Origin: Stichopus chloronotus
Taxonomy: Eukaryota > Echinodermata > Holothuroidea > Aspidochirotida > Stichopodidae
Direction: 5' to 3'
Assembly: GCA_021234535.1 (NCBI GenBank)
Contig: CM037842.1
Span: 8,859,361-8,923,360 of the forward strand
DNA: 64,000 nt
Below the pieces are notes generated by a model. The model did no database searches, had not been told where the DNA came from, and was given only the letters and a program-made list of their open reading frames with translations. The position numbers and the translations under genes were made by a program. Positions 25,373 through 38,900 of this stretch are shown piece by piece. The first letter of the stretch is position 1; each line of letters opens with the position of its first letter.

Positions 25373-28300
25373 TTCAACACCAACTTGTAGAACAAGCCAA
25401 TGACCAGGTGGTGTTTCAACTCTTCCACAGATTCAAAAACAACGTAACAACGACATTGCCTGCAACGATTCAGAGTTCTTCTTATCACTTACAACAATAA
25501 TAACACAACAATAATGATATTATGAAGAAATAATGGTAAAAATTACAGTAATAGTAGTAATATTAATAAATGTTCATAGCAATTTCCAGTAACAATGGAG
25601 TTAATAATAACGACAGAATAACAATAATATGGACAACATAATAACCTTAAAATCGAAATATTAACATCGCCATATCAAACATGTATTGATATTATGATTT
25701 AATATTTAAACCATTAGTATATTTATGTATACATATAAGATGTACTTCCTGTGTGCAAATGTCCACTATGTCGAAGGGATAGTTGGGTTAAAACCTCAAT
25801 AAAGTAGTTTTCCTGTTACAAGGAGGTTTATGATATGTCATCAAATGTTAGATAACTTATTAAATATTTGAATTATGTAGTGTATTTCACCTTTTCCCTA
25901 TAAGTTGTCGATTACCTTTAGTTGCTCATTACCTTTTTAAATATTTCAGCTACCATATTCAGGTTATATTTATTTCAATTTTATTGAAAATAAAACTGAA
26001 GGTTTGTGAAACTGGTGACAGATAAACGAGGTGCAAAACAAAAGTAAAAGAGCGATTGCAATCGTAACCATAATGGACATGACCCCTGTATATTCTCTCC
26101 ATTAGAGCATCGAAATTAATCGGAGTATATGTAGAGTTGAGTTAGTCATATCGAATTGGGGGGAGGGATATTTCATACAAGAAGTGAAGATCTAAATATA
26201 GCCAGAATGACTGACTTGCACCAAAAGTTAGAATACTGCATGATGCCACGCAATGTGAAGTAAATGTGTAAATGCATGCGTAAAAATATCTACATTATTG
26301 TGGAAGTAAGGAAAACGAAGAAGGATTGGAGGAATGAGATTACATTGATCATTATTTGTTTGGGACGATTGCATTTGATAAAAGAATTAAAAGATTCCGA
26401 AGTATGATCAACTTGAGTTATTGAGTCATAAAACTTGATAACTTGTGACAATGAGTAATCCAATTTTTACACAGAATAGATATATGAAGAGAAAATCATA
26501 GAGAAATATAAATATGTGAGGAATAAACAGATGTCTTTCTGGCTCGAACCTGGAAAAGCTATTTCATTTTTTTTTGTCTTCAAAGGACTTTGTTAGGCTA
26601 CTTATTAAACTTGAAAAAATATTGATAAAAGAGAACTATGAAACAAAAATCAGACATAATTAAGCAAAGCAATCCTTTCAAATTGGTTGGTAAACAAATG
26701 TGATAACAGAGAGAATATTTCAGCTATCTTGTTACATATTTTAAACCAATTTGGTACTCAGTAAGATGTAGAACTAGGCTAGTAGATATGGAACAAGACT
26801 TTTGGTTTTATGTACACGATACTTGTATAACGTTTACCAGTATTACAAACATTGATATAAGCAGTTTGGCAGTATGTAAGCAGTATGGGTATGGAAACTT
26901 AAAGAAAAAACTTAGAACAAATATTTTTAATGCTGTCGGACTAAATTTTCAAAAGATGTTCAATTAATGTGTTACGCTTGAAGAAACAGTCGAACATCGC
27001 AGATACTGACTATAATGCTGGCAGATTAACAACTGTGAGTGCGTTTGTGTGGGAGGAATTTATATGACCGAGGTGCAATTGTATATTAGGTATGTGTATT
27101 GTACTATCAAAATGTACAGACAAAAATAGTCTATAGGCTACCTGCGTTTATTTTAGACATATTAACAAATAAGCTTACCCTCTATTCAGCGCTATGCCAT
27201 TCGAAATAGGTGATGAACCGTTGAGATTTGACCGAACTCTTTGTTAACACGATTACTTTATGTGAAGTTATTTCTGATAAATACGAAAATTTACCTTAAT
27301 CACGTTAGATTAGAAAGCAACTGCTAATTGGCCAAGAAGTAATGCCCGACGAAGATTTCACTTTTGGCTGAATAAAGGAATACAATAGGCGTACATATCA
27401 CATGTGCATGTACTAGCTGTAGAAGATGAACTAGAGCAGCTGTACCAGTGTTGTGTATAATTATGCAGTAGATACCGTTCGTGCGGGAAACTCCGTAGTC
27501 GCAGACAAACCATACTGCTGCTTTTTTGCAATTTAAACATATTGCCAGAGAAAAAAAGTGAGAAGTGCTTTCTTACCCTTTCTTACTTCTCCTTGTTATC
27601 ACTTTATTTATAGACTATTGCAAGAATGTTTTGCAACATGTTGAAATGAGTTAAGAGTCAAAATACAAATAGCATATGAAAATACAGACGATCTACAAAA
27701 CCGTAGACAGGCAGACGTACGTTGCACAACATCTCTCTTTCTCGGCTCACGTCATATGCAAATTTTTTATATGAATAAGCCTACTTAATATATTAACTAT
27801 TTAATATCTATTTAATCTTTATTAGCTATTTAATATTTATATGTGATACGTGTGTAACAAAATGCCCTGCATGTCGTTATACTGATCCTTTCCTCATAAT
27901 CGTATCACATATAGGTCTCTTCTCCTGTGAGAAACTCTTCGCAAAATTTCAGTGTATGTTTCTTGCAGCTAGTCGCCAGATAAACTGGACGAAAGAATGC
28001 GATCAAGTGACCATCGGAAGACAGGACCAATTAGTGATGCTTCAATCATAATAGCAAATGTAAGTACAACGTCAACAGTAAAGAATAGAATATAATGTGA
28101 AAGTAAATTCGTCTTATGAGACACATTAGCTCAGTGAACATACCTATAGAGAAAACAGAATGACATGGAATCGCATAATGTTGTTGAAAAGGTGAAAAAG
28201 TGAAGAGCTTACCTTATTTTTTTTTTTTTTTTAATGTATCGGATAAAGAAACTATCTATCCATTACGTACCTTTCATCTCAACCTAAGGATATAAAAATC

Positions 28301-31300
28301 TGGCGACAGAAAGTCATAGGAAACAAAACAACAAGACCTGACACCCAACAACACCTCACCTTAACAGAAGATAACAATCATGCTGCACTAATCTCCACAG
28401 TTTCCCCGATGCACTGGTTTCCTTTCCTCAGATTGGTACTTTGTTTGAAAATGGTCGAACGAAAGAATTTTGTTGTCATACAAGCTGTGCTGTTACAACT
28501 GCTACACTGTCTTGATGCCTCGGTTATAAGGAAATAAGAAATGCGGTTCGAGTTCGACAGACCACTGTACAAAGTAGTAAATCAATATCACCATATTGTT
28601 TTACAGCACTTGTTAATATTCACCAACCCTTGAAATGAAAATTGAGGGATTGCATTGCGTGTATGCATTGCGTGCAAATGGTCGTTAAGAAGTAACACGA
28701 CGGCCAAATTCCAACTAAGCGGCTTCAAATGAGCATGAATACCAAATGTACACACTGCAAACACAGCTGCAATAAATGAAGAATTATTCAGCTATATATC
28801 TCTTCAATGACCAACATATTCGCAAAGTCTGCGAAAACTACAAATGGTTTTTGGTTTCAAGCATCTTTTACTTTATATTCTGGAAGGTAAACGTCATTAA
28901 TGGAAAATTTCCTCTTTCAAATGTTTCATAAAATTTGATGCTAATGAAGAGACGTTGTCACGATTGACAGGAATGGAGTTTTAATCTTTGTTTCCAGTGT
29001 GGTATTTAACATAAAATCGTTGTAAAATCAATATGATGAATATTCAAAATCAACTTGCATTTGTGAATGTGTTATCCATCATGATCTCCACTGCCTTGTA
29101 AACAAATAAAATACATTACTTGCTCCTATTCACTTAGTCTTGCAACTTTTATAAGATGCTCGTAAATCATATGACGTCTTTTAAGAGTCTACCTTAATCA
29201 CAAAACTTCAATTACAACAATTAAAAATTAATAATGAGAAAGTACAAATGTTCGCATAAATTTGTCATTTCCAATATATTTTTATGCAAAGACCACACGT
29301 GTTTGCAGTTAAGCACAAATTGATACAGTTTTCATTACTCCTCTCAAATCTATGCACTAATAAATCGAAAGTATATTGTGGATTTGTATATATATTCATG
29401 TGCATATGGGGGTTAGTGAACGCAAACTTTGGAACATCACGTGACATTGTGAAGTATGATTTATTAATGACAGTTTTGAGAGAGGAAAAGGGAAAAGCGA
29501 ATAATCGTAAACTGCTGTTATCGGGAAAACGTTGTGAAAGTAATCTCTTTACACAAGAAGAGGAAGAGAACTGATATGTAATCGTTAAAGTTTCCCATGA
29601 TTGTCATTTTCAGTTAAAATGTGATATGTATTGTCGTAAGACATTAAGTAAGCTTTCAGATGAAAAGGAAGAAAATAATATCAATCGTAAAGTGACGTTT
29701 TTAGGTCCATTCAATTGATTAGAAGCAATCACATTATACGACCGTACTACAAAGAGTACCGGTAACAGGCTGCCATGTAGTCGTTAAAATTGTGAATAAT
29801 CGTTATTTTTGGCTATAATGATAATTTTATTCATAAAACTATTTACTTTACTCAATTTCAGTTTCGTTCGGCTATTTGCTTGAATATTCCTGCTGCTACA
29901 GTGACGACAGATTTTAGTGATTCCGTGTACATTGCAGTAAACTTAATCTAGTACAAAAGAACACCTTTTTTTCATTTTGAAGTTCGCTTGAACCACTCAA
30001 TTAATGTCCTTGAATATATTACATTTGGACATTATGTCATATGCAGGGCAACATGCCATTGTACATGCACATATCATATTCTACCTAGTTCTTCTGCAGA
30101 GGCTCCCTCTCTTGTAAATAAATATACTATTTTTTGCAAAGGAATACATTTTATGACATTTTCAGCATAGAATGGAAGATTCATGAATGTATGTCTGTGC
30201 CCATTACACAACATGTCGAATAAGTCAGTATTACATTCTTCGGAATTTGCTGATTTCAAAGAACTAGAACAGCAAAGCCGCTGAATCTCAACACTTCTGA
30301 TTATTTTTATATTCCTTTGTAAGGATGTTCTGAATATGTTAGAAGCAGTTCAGCTGTGATTGGAGAGATTAACAATGAAAAGGAAAATCATGTTAATAAA
30401 AAAGTTTGAATCCTGTTGATGTATCATCTGGTGTTGATGTATTAATTTTCTGCCATTTCAGTTCGTTTCTAACAATTTAACGAATTTAATGTATTAATTT
30501 ATGTCAATTAAACAGTTGTTCGGAGTTCTGTCGAATCTTGTGCGCAAAATCCCTCACTAATTAGAGGTGAATTGGTCAAAATGTAAAATTGTGGTTTTCT
30601 TATGTTCATTCGTGGGTCTTGGGGATGACAATCTACGTACTACCTTTATTTTTTGTTTTAGTTTTGTACCTTCTGTGACCAGTGGGAGTAGGTTTGTGAC
30701 TAAGTTGTGCAAGCGTTGGAGTGTTGGGTGGGGATTATGGGTTCAGGCTCGCATTATATGGTTAACAAACCGAAAATGTCTTCAGATGAGCGGATTAAAT
30801 ATCCTTTAAGGATGGCCAAACACAGAATTGTAACGTGATGCATCCCTTCAGCTGTGTATTTTGTTCCTCAATTGTCAATACTGATCTCCTATATATATAA
30901 GAACTTTCATTTTTCTTCTTGTCCTTGATCATTCCTCTAAGACCGAGTTTCTACATCTGTGTATTAGTTCAGATTTCAGTCTTCTTCAGGCAAATAACTC
31001 AATCTCAGAACACTTTAGCGATCTCCCATTAACTGCGAGAAAACAACCTCCCAACATAAAGTCCCTCAGGCTCCTTACATCCGCCAGTCTTTCTAACACT
31101 TAGAACACAGGTAACAAAAAGTGTGGAAAACCCAGATATCGAGTAAGGCGTTTCATTACCATTTGACGAAACTTTTACCCCTTTTGTCACTACATGCAAC
31201 ATTCGCCCTGCTCCCCCCCCCCCCCCCCTTTCTATAACACACCTAATGTAGTTTACTTCTTGTGCTGCAGAATATGTGCCAAAGCAACTGTGTCAGACCG

Positions 31301-31804
31301 GCAGCAAATTAACACTGGGGCTTAAAAATGAAAAAAAAAAACGATACCGGATAAATTTTTACTCTATCGCGTATCAGAATTCGCTACAGCAGTCAACTAA
31401 GTCAATACTAAAAGCGGGGAGGAAATGGATCACAATACTGCCAACTCATTCCCGTGGCTTGACTACAGACCTTAATATGTTAAACAATTTCCCCTCTGAG
31501 TGGGATGGATGACTGTATTTGAAAATGCGCCATGATCTGAGGTGTTTTTGCTAGAGCGTCCATATTACAAGAACTTTTATTTCATTTCTATGCGCAGTGA
31601 GGAGATATTGTACTAGCTTGTTAGTAGCACAAAAAAAAATGACATTTAAATGGTAGCCAACCTTACACCCCTCGTGGTCCTCAACTGAAAACTAGGTGGG
31701 TTAGTTGTCCTAATGTGGGGGTAAATCATGAAATGCAAACGACTTGGATCGAGATTACCGACTGTTGTTAGGGGGATGAAATTGGTATCCGTGTGTGGGT
31801 GTGT

Positions 31805-31925
31805 ACAAAAAAGTGTGACGATCTCCTCCTAGAGCCCTCGACGGTAAGTCGGACAACCCTGAAACTTGGTGTTTACGCCTACCGGTGCGAGTGCTAACCT
31901 GAATGATGACGTCAAAAGTCAAAGT
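31805..31925. repeat. Interspersed repeat unit, copy in the A-B intergenic region
   Basis: ACGATCTCCTCCTAGA...GTCGGACAACCCTGAAACTTGGTG resembles units at about 43425-43480 and 43685-43745 (TTTCCTCTTAGAC...AAGCTTCAAACTTGG). The ending GTCAAAGTACATG resembles GGTCAAAGGACAAAGG near 43500. A low-copy mobile-element family is likely, but its type is not known. Confidence 0.45.
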
Positions 31926-32457
31926 ACATGAAAATCATCTAATCATCTCTTACATATTTGCCTTTCCAAAATATGACACATTATTTCAACCTATCCAGCC
32001 ATGTCTCGGACTGGGTGATTGTCTGGTAATGATGTCATTTTCTATGACTAAGTCTTACCTTCACCCAGTATACTGTACAACGTATATGCCTACTATACAA
32101 GTGTTCAAGAACTCTAGAAGTTTACCCACTATGAAGATAATATTGCTAAGAGCGCACGAAGCTCTTTTCAGGGCATTCAAGTCATCCAGAGTGACGGTGC
32201 ATGAGATCTGAGGAATACTTTGACGTGCACACATATCAAGCAATACTTTTGTTTACTCACGAAATTTCGTCATCTAATTCGTATTGCAGTCTGCACAGTC
32301 TGCAGCGACATCCATGATTGATAATTAATTAGTAATTGTTTGGCTGCTTGTAGGTAGGATTATTCGCATGACTCGTCATGCTTTCCACATCTGAGCGATA
32401 ACACATTCAAAATATCGTATTGACCAAAGCGTTGTGTGACTTTAAAAAGAATTTTAA

Positions 32458-32463
32458 TTTATT
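32458..32463 (-). promoter_or_regulatory. Possible polyadenylation signal of gene B
   Basis: AATAAA on the minus strand, about 345 nt after the gene B stop. The sequence around it (ACAAACATTAATT) is shared with the gene A 3' flank near 6255, but A lacks the hexamer at that spot. Confidence 0.35.
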
Positions 32464-32806
32464 ACAAACATTAATTCGTCAATCACAAGCATTTCTGAAG
32501 ATGAGCTGTATACAGCTATACAGTTATTGTAATCCAGAGTGACAATGTTTTGAAAAAAAAATCAATTATAGTGACTTATAGGCCTATACGTGGAAAGTGA
32601 TTTTCAGTTCTGCCTGACAATGATGATCCAATGATATCAAGTTGCAATGTTTATATCATTTGTAAGTAAACAATGAAAAAATTAATGTAATTAGTGCTGA
32701 TTGTATTACTCCTTTCTTTTTTCCCCAAATGTCTGCTAAAATATTACGTATTACCATAGAAACATCAATAAGTTCCTTAACTGTGTAAAGTTAATGATCA
32801 ATGACA

Positions 32807-32943
32807 TTAATTCAGCAATGACATGAATTCTTCTCCATCTCCGTCGATATTCTGGTCTACCAGTCTCCGTCTATTTAGCGCCACTTCTCTTCGATTGCAA
32901 TCCCTTCTGCACATGATCGAACCCATCTTCAAGAGAGTGACCA
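32807..32943 (-). CDS. Gene B exon 21: C-terminal tail and stop
   Basis: Acceptor TTTTTAG, then VVTLLKMGSIMCRRDCNRRE, a basic run (LNRRRLVD) and an acidic end (NIDGDGEEFMSLLN) before TAA. A tail rich in Arg and then Asp/Glu is also found in gene A. The longer open frame that starts upstream of 32943 is intron. Confidence 0.83.
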
Positions 32944-35900
32944 CTAAAAAGAGAATTTTGTACGTACATGCCTCATACCTTTCATGACGTTGTTGAATAT
33001 GCAGTATTATTTGGGTACAGGTACTTGACAAAATGAAACATAAATACTTTACACGTATTCTGAGTAATGCGTTAATTTAGGCCCTCCCAGGAAACACTGT
33101 TTCCTGTTCAAACTCATCTGTAACTTTATTCACCAATTGGTCCTTAAGAGCAAATGTTATTATTACCACTTTCTTCGCAACGGAACCATGTCGGGAGAAG
33201 AGTTCTGATACATGATATGATATATCTCCATCAAAACTATATAAAGACGTCTGTAAGAATTTTTATGTAAACATGCATAACATCATGTGAGGATGGTCGG
33301 ATCTCCGTTAACTAAGTGTACCCAGTGTTCATTGTGGGAGGAATGTGCCATAACTGTACAACCTACCTGCCGCGATGCCGATAACACTGATGTTAACTGC
33401 AACCAAAATAAAGATGACGATATCAGCTGGGAAGCTTCCACTGAAGTTGTCCGGGACCGGCACTGCAGCGATAAGCATGTTACAGAAAATGGCCCACAGT
33501 GACGTCAACTGTTCAAAACAAAGTGGTGATAGGAAATGCTTTAATTGATGTTCGTACTCGGTAAGAATCCTCAACTCCTAGGTGAACGTGACTTATTTTC
33601 CAGAATTACCCAAGGTCGATTTAAGAGTAAAATCACCGGCGTTTCTAGGGAAACTTTCACTCAGTTTCCATTAGTGGTTCTCGGCATATTGTCAGTTACA
33701 ATAGATCCCTTTGCAACAAACTGTAAACTTGACTCAAGCAGGTGTGACATCCTATCCTCACATTGATGAAGAGTCTTTTGTCTTTCTTAACTTTTATCAA
33801 AATTTATTATTTTCATCTTGAAATCAACAGAAAGCAAACTTAAACACTGGTTATGTGAAGGTTGCAAAACCCCCATAAGCCTCATACGTTCACGTTATCA
33901 TAGCACTAGATATAGAAGTATCAAATTTGGTGAAAATTTTAAAGAAAAACATAAAATATTTTATTAATATGAGAGATGACATCACTCTTGCTTGGTTAAG
34001 TTGACTTCTGGTGACAAATATGGCAGCTTCAGCTGCTCATATATATGGAATCACACATTAGAATTAAATGTAAGTTTCATTATAATGATCAGATTTACTT
34101 TGTTCTTCAACATATCAATATTAGCTACCGTTATATTTGTGACTGGCCTATCTTTTAACACTTTTAACACATTATCCTTTCTGTATAATGCACGATCCAG
34201 CGTGGGTCAGATTTAATTCATAATTCAAAATAAGTCATAATTCAAAAGAATTCTCGACTCCTTTCGGCCCATTACAGTCCGTTGACCTAGTTTTACTCTC
34301 TGGATGAAAGCAAGGTAAAACCACCGTCGGATATTACATTAGCAATTCAGTACAATAGAAATGCAATTTTGCTTTTGTTTTCTTGTTTTCATCAAAATCT
34401 CGCTGTGTATTTATGAACAAGGTTAATCATGTTTGAACATGTGCTTTAGATAACTAATACTGTACTTTCGAGGGTTAGTGACATTCTTGGATTCACATAC
34501 TGCCATTAATCCCGATCGTGCATTATCCTGTAGGAAAAGCATGGTCCAGCGTTGATTAAGTTTTAATTGTTTGATTATTCCATGGAGATAAATAGTCCCA
34601 CACATCCAGTGGGTACTGCATCAGAAACTATTTCTTCCAGCGACAAAGATTACACCAGTATCATGTTATGTTCATGTATGGAGCAGCCTCTTTCTTCATT
34701 GTAACATCTGATCAAAAAGTTGTTGTTGGGTCTATTAACATGCCGTTCCTATATGTCACTGTATGTAATTCTTTCTTCAGATTACTGATATAGGTCGTTC
34801 TCGATACTCACCTGTAAATAATGTTCAAATTTGTCTTTCATCGGCCTAAAGGATATGTGTAGAGTCAGAAAAACAACAGCCAACGTCAACGTCATTATGA
34901 TTGCGAAATAGCTATGCCATCCAAACAAAACTATGACAAATGTTTGGGATACTTTTCGTACAAGTTCCACTATTTCCCAGAACCAGAAGTCGACCTTGTA
35001 GTTTTCATTGAGAAACCTCATCCATTTGGGGAATTCTTCTTGAAGAGTCACGTCTTCGTTAACTTCACCTATATGATTTTTCTTTGAATATTTCCGTAGA
35101 AGGATGTAAAGTACTGTTGGAAACGCAATGACGTATATGGTTGCAAAGTATGATGCGATTTCGTATCGGCGATGTGTATCCGTGTTACAATCAATAGAGT
35201 AATCAGACCTAAGCAGACTGATGTTGTGAACATTGTGCTCATCGAGAGAATACTCATCACATGCAGGACCGTAAAGGTCAAAGGTAACGTTACAGGTGGA
35301 TGTGTAGGTGACAAACAATGCCAAGACCAATATCGAGAGAATATTACTTTGGTATCTTCTCAGTCGTGCGTTTATATGGTCAATGTTTACGGGATTTTTC
35401 TTTGCTGAAATTCGGGAATGAAGTGTCACCATGGCGATAACAAACGTAGCACATATTATTGCAAAGTATGGGAATAGAGATCCAAGCACAAATGCCGTGT
35501 AAGGTGTTAATTTAAGATTAGGGTAGAAGCAACTTGGTTTGATTAGTATGCGTGCAATATTTAATTGGAAAACCTCCAGCCATGAAGCAATGCCCTTGAG
35601 AAACTGAGGCCAAAATACAACATCGATTGACTCCCAAAATTCTCCCATGACTTGATAAAATCCCAAAACTATTTTGAACAACGCCAAGGTGCTATCTACG
35701 AGGGATCGTTTATGCCTGTCTTGCTTACGATAAGAAAAGATAAAGAGAAAAACAATACCTATGACGACGATGAGTATTAAAACAAGTTCAAAGATAAACA
35801 TCGATATGTCCGGGCAAGGACGACAGAATCCAAATATTGGGAAATGATTCTCCTTACAGGCTGGGCACATCCACCCAGTGTATCCTTGCTCGCAATTTCC

Positions 35901-38900
35901 CGCGATGCTATCGTTATCATTTGTGCATCTATCTAACTTTGAACATTTGTAAATGTTTGCAAAGGATCCGTTAAAAGTTGTTGAGTTTACATCATACCAT
36001 TCACTAAATGTTTGAAGATTTCCCACAAATCGAATGTATTCATCTAGATTTGTGAGTGGGGAGGTCCAATTCCAGTAGTAGCCAGGTGTAATAGTCATAT
36101 AGTCATTCCTACACTGAGCGCCATCTTGAGTACAGATATCGCATTGTCCGAATCGATCTCGACGATAGTGACCATCAAGACACAAACATGCTCGAAATCC
36201 TGCTGGGACACTTTTGTTCGTTCCCTTTGGGCAAACCTCACACCTCAGAGGACTGTCACCACCGCCTTCTTTCACGAATGTTCCTGGATTGCATGTTTTA
36301 CACTTTATGGAAATCCCGTCCGAGGAGTATTGGCCAATTTGATCTTGATAAAACCCACCTGTTGGTAAATGAATAACACTTACACACATCTTCTGATTTT
36401 GACATAGCGTAAAATACGTTAACCACTGTAAAGTGGAATATTGAAGGCAAGTTTAGTAACGGTAATAGCAATAACACATGTAATGGTTACATGACAGACA
36501 TACAGTGATAGTTAACAAGTGAAAACAATGAAATTTTACAGAAAACGGAAAACGCAACGGACTTATGGGATAGTCTCGATGGTTGTGTCTCAAAACTGCT
36601 TTGAGTGTTCGCATTTCTTGTGTTATGGTGACAGACCTCTAATGAGATCTGAGGTATTAGTTACGTTATGAGGTATTAGTATACCTCATAACGTCTTTTC
36701 AGTGATCGTGTACATTTACACAATTGCCAACCTCTTCCCTCCCCACCCCCTTCGTTGTATGACGCACCACCTTAACCTTAGAAACAGCATCAAACTTATA
36801 TATTTTACTAACAGGTAATGACTGTTGCTAATAGTTTTATTTGATCAGAGTGATCTTGGCCCTGCTCTATCGGATGGTCTAGCTAAGACTGGAAATAGTT
36901 AATTGATTAGCTTCTGAAGAAAATTAACATTTCATACAAATAAGGAATATTCTTTCTCGTCATTCGTGTGAACCACATCTGAATATCATGTTTCATTTGA
37001 AAATTTTAGATTTTTAACTAAATATCTATTTGAAAATTCTAACATTGCAATATAGCAAATTTCAAAATAGTACATTCCAATATGTAAAATCTGTTCTGTT
37101 AGAAAGGTGCTACTACTTAAACTTGCTTTGTATTTCCTCACAATCTTGAACGTCTTGAAAAATAATTACTGTAGTTTATGGGATGTGACAATAATTATTC
37201 AAATCTACAATATACCCACTTTTACTTTTTACTGGTGTCAAATTTCAAAGTAGAATAATTATATCAATTTAGAAAAAAAGGAAGAGTTCTTGCAGTAATT
37301 TGAACACTGTTTAATGGCATTGTGTATCTTGATGCAACTAGTAACCTTTCTTCAACCTTGCGGAGTCTCTCTTCAAATAGTGATATCAGGAACAATATGT
37401 TGGGCATGGAGTTTGAAATGGCTGCTGTGAAAGCTATTCTCAGAGATGAAAAAAAAAATCACCTGTCACTTCAAAGTTTCTTTAACAATTACCCGTTTGA
37501 AAAGGATTGACGAAGGACGAGAGCTTTCAAAGGAAGTTTTCTTTCAAATTTAATGACGGAAAACTGTAGCCATTAGAGATTTAACAAACACCAAAGCGTC
37601 ACATACACCACATTAAAAAAAAAGAGGAAAAATAAAATAACTTCTGAAGATAGACGACATATTTCACTAACACAGACAGCCATTTGAAAGAAAAGTTACC
37701 TTTGGGACAAAGTTCACACTGGTACTGTCTTTCTCCAAAACGTCCATTAAACGTCCCTGCTGGACAAGACTTACACACCTTTATCGTATCAATTCCGGTT
37801 TTGATGCACCTAAATCCTCTGTATTTTAACAACTGAGCAGCCCATTGGTCGACATTCATGACCAATGGTGCAAATGGAGGCATACAAGTACTGTATACAA
37901 AAGAAACATCAAGTACTTTTGAGTTTGGGGTATTGATGTAAGTGACGTATATACGTAACGATAATGTATATATATGTATAACGTATATACGTAACGATTC
38001 CTACATTTGTACACAATTTACAACAACATATATCAGTGAACAGACGATGTATGAAGCTCAGAAGAGAATCCAACGTTTAATCAAAGACATAGTGTAGCAT
38101 TAAAGAAGTAAACAAGTAAGGTGATGTAGGTTACATATGTAATCCAATATACAATTGTGTCACTTACACGTTAATTTGTTCTCGAATGGTTGGCAGCGTG
38201 AGTCTTTCACACGACAATCTTCTAAAAGGAGATAGCAATAGTGTATTTATGATCACTTACCTTATAAGTTTAAATTATTCGCTGCCCACTATGTTTCTGC
38301 TGGAATATAATGGAAAGCCTAACTCTTATCAACTTAACTGTTGTTGCCCAACCAAATGTTGCCCGTTGATTATAAATAGCGTTCTTTACTCAAACTTACA
38401 ATTTAGATAGCTGTGTTAACTGTATTGATTGCACTTAGTGAAGTGTTTAATTCTTCTGCTATGAAAGTCATAGTATTAATTAAGATATGTTTATATTTCA
38501 CATCAAAGTTACATAAATGGCAAAATATATCATTGTAAATGGTAGGCCCACGTGGACCAGCTGTAATAAAAATTAGAAGCAGTGACATACGAAATGTGGA
38601 AGAGGTGATAATAAAACAAACGATCAAGCGTTATGGCCTATCTATCATGAACATATGAGGAAAGCGGCAATAAAATATTCAACTGATATGCTACCCCGGA
38701 AAAGATTACAAATGAACTCACATTACCCCACCATCGACCATCTCATCAAGAATCTCTGTCGACAGGTGACGGATTGGATTATCTTGGATAAATCTAAAAA
38801 TGAAAACAAGATCAAATGTATCTAAAATGTCAAAATAATAACTATCGTTGTCCTCTAATTTTAGAAAACATTAAAAGGCATTGGTATGAGACTTCCATGA

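Larger units (their letters stand above)
25373..32806. other. Intergenic: gene A upstream region and gene B 3' flank
   Basis: A stretch rich in AAT/AAC triplets at 25490-25640 is followed by AT-rich DNA without coding signal. Blocks shared with genes B and C lie at about 28390-28460 and 28610-28740. A repeat unit lies at 31805-31925 and a C17 run at 31213-31229. No gene supported. Confidence 0.55.
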
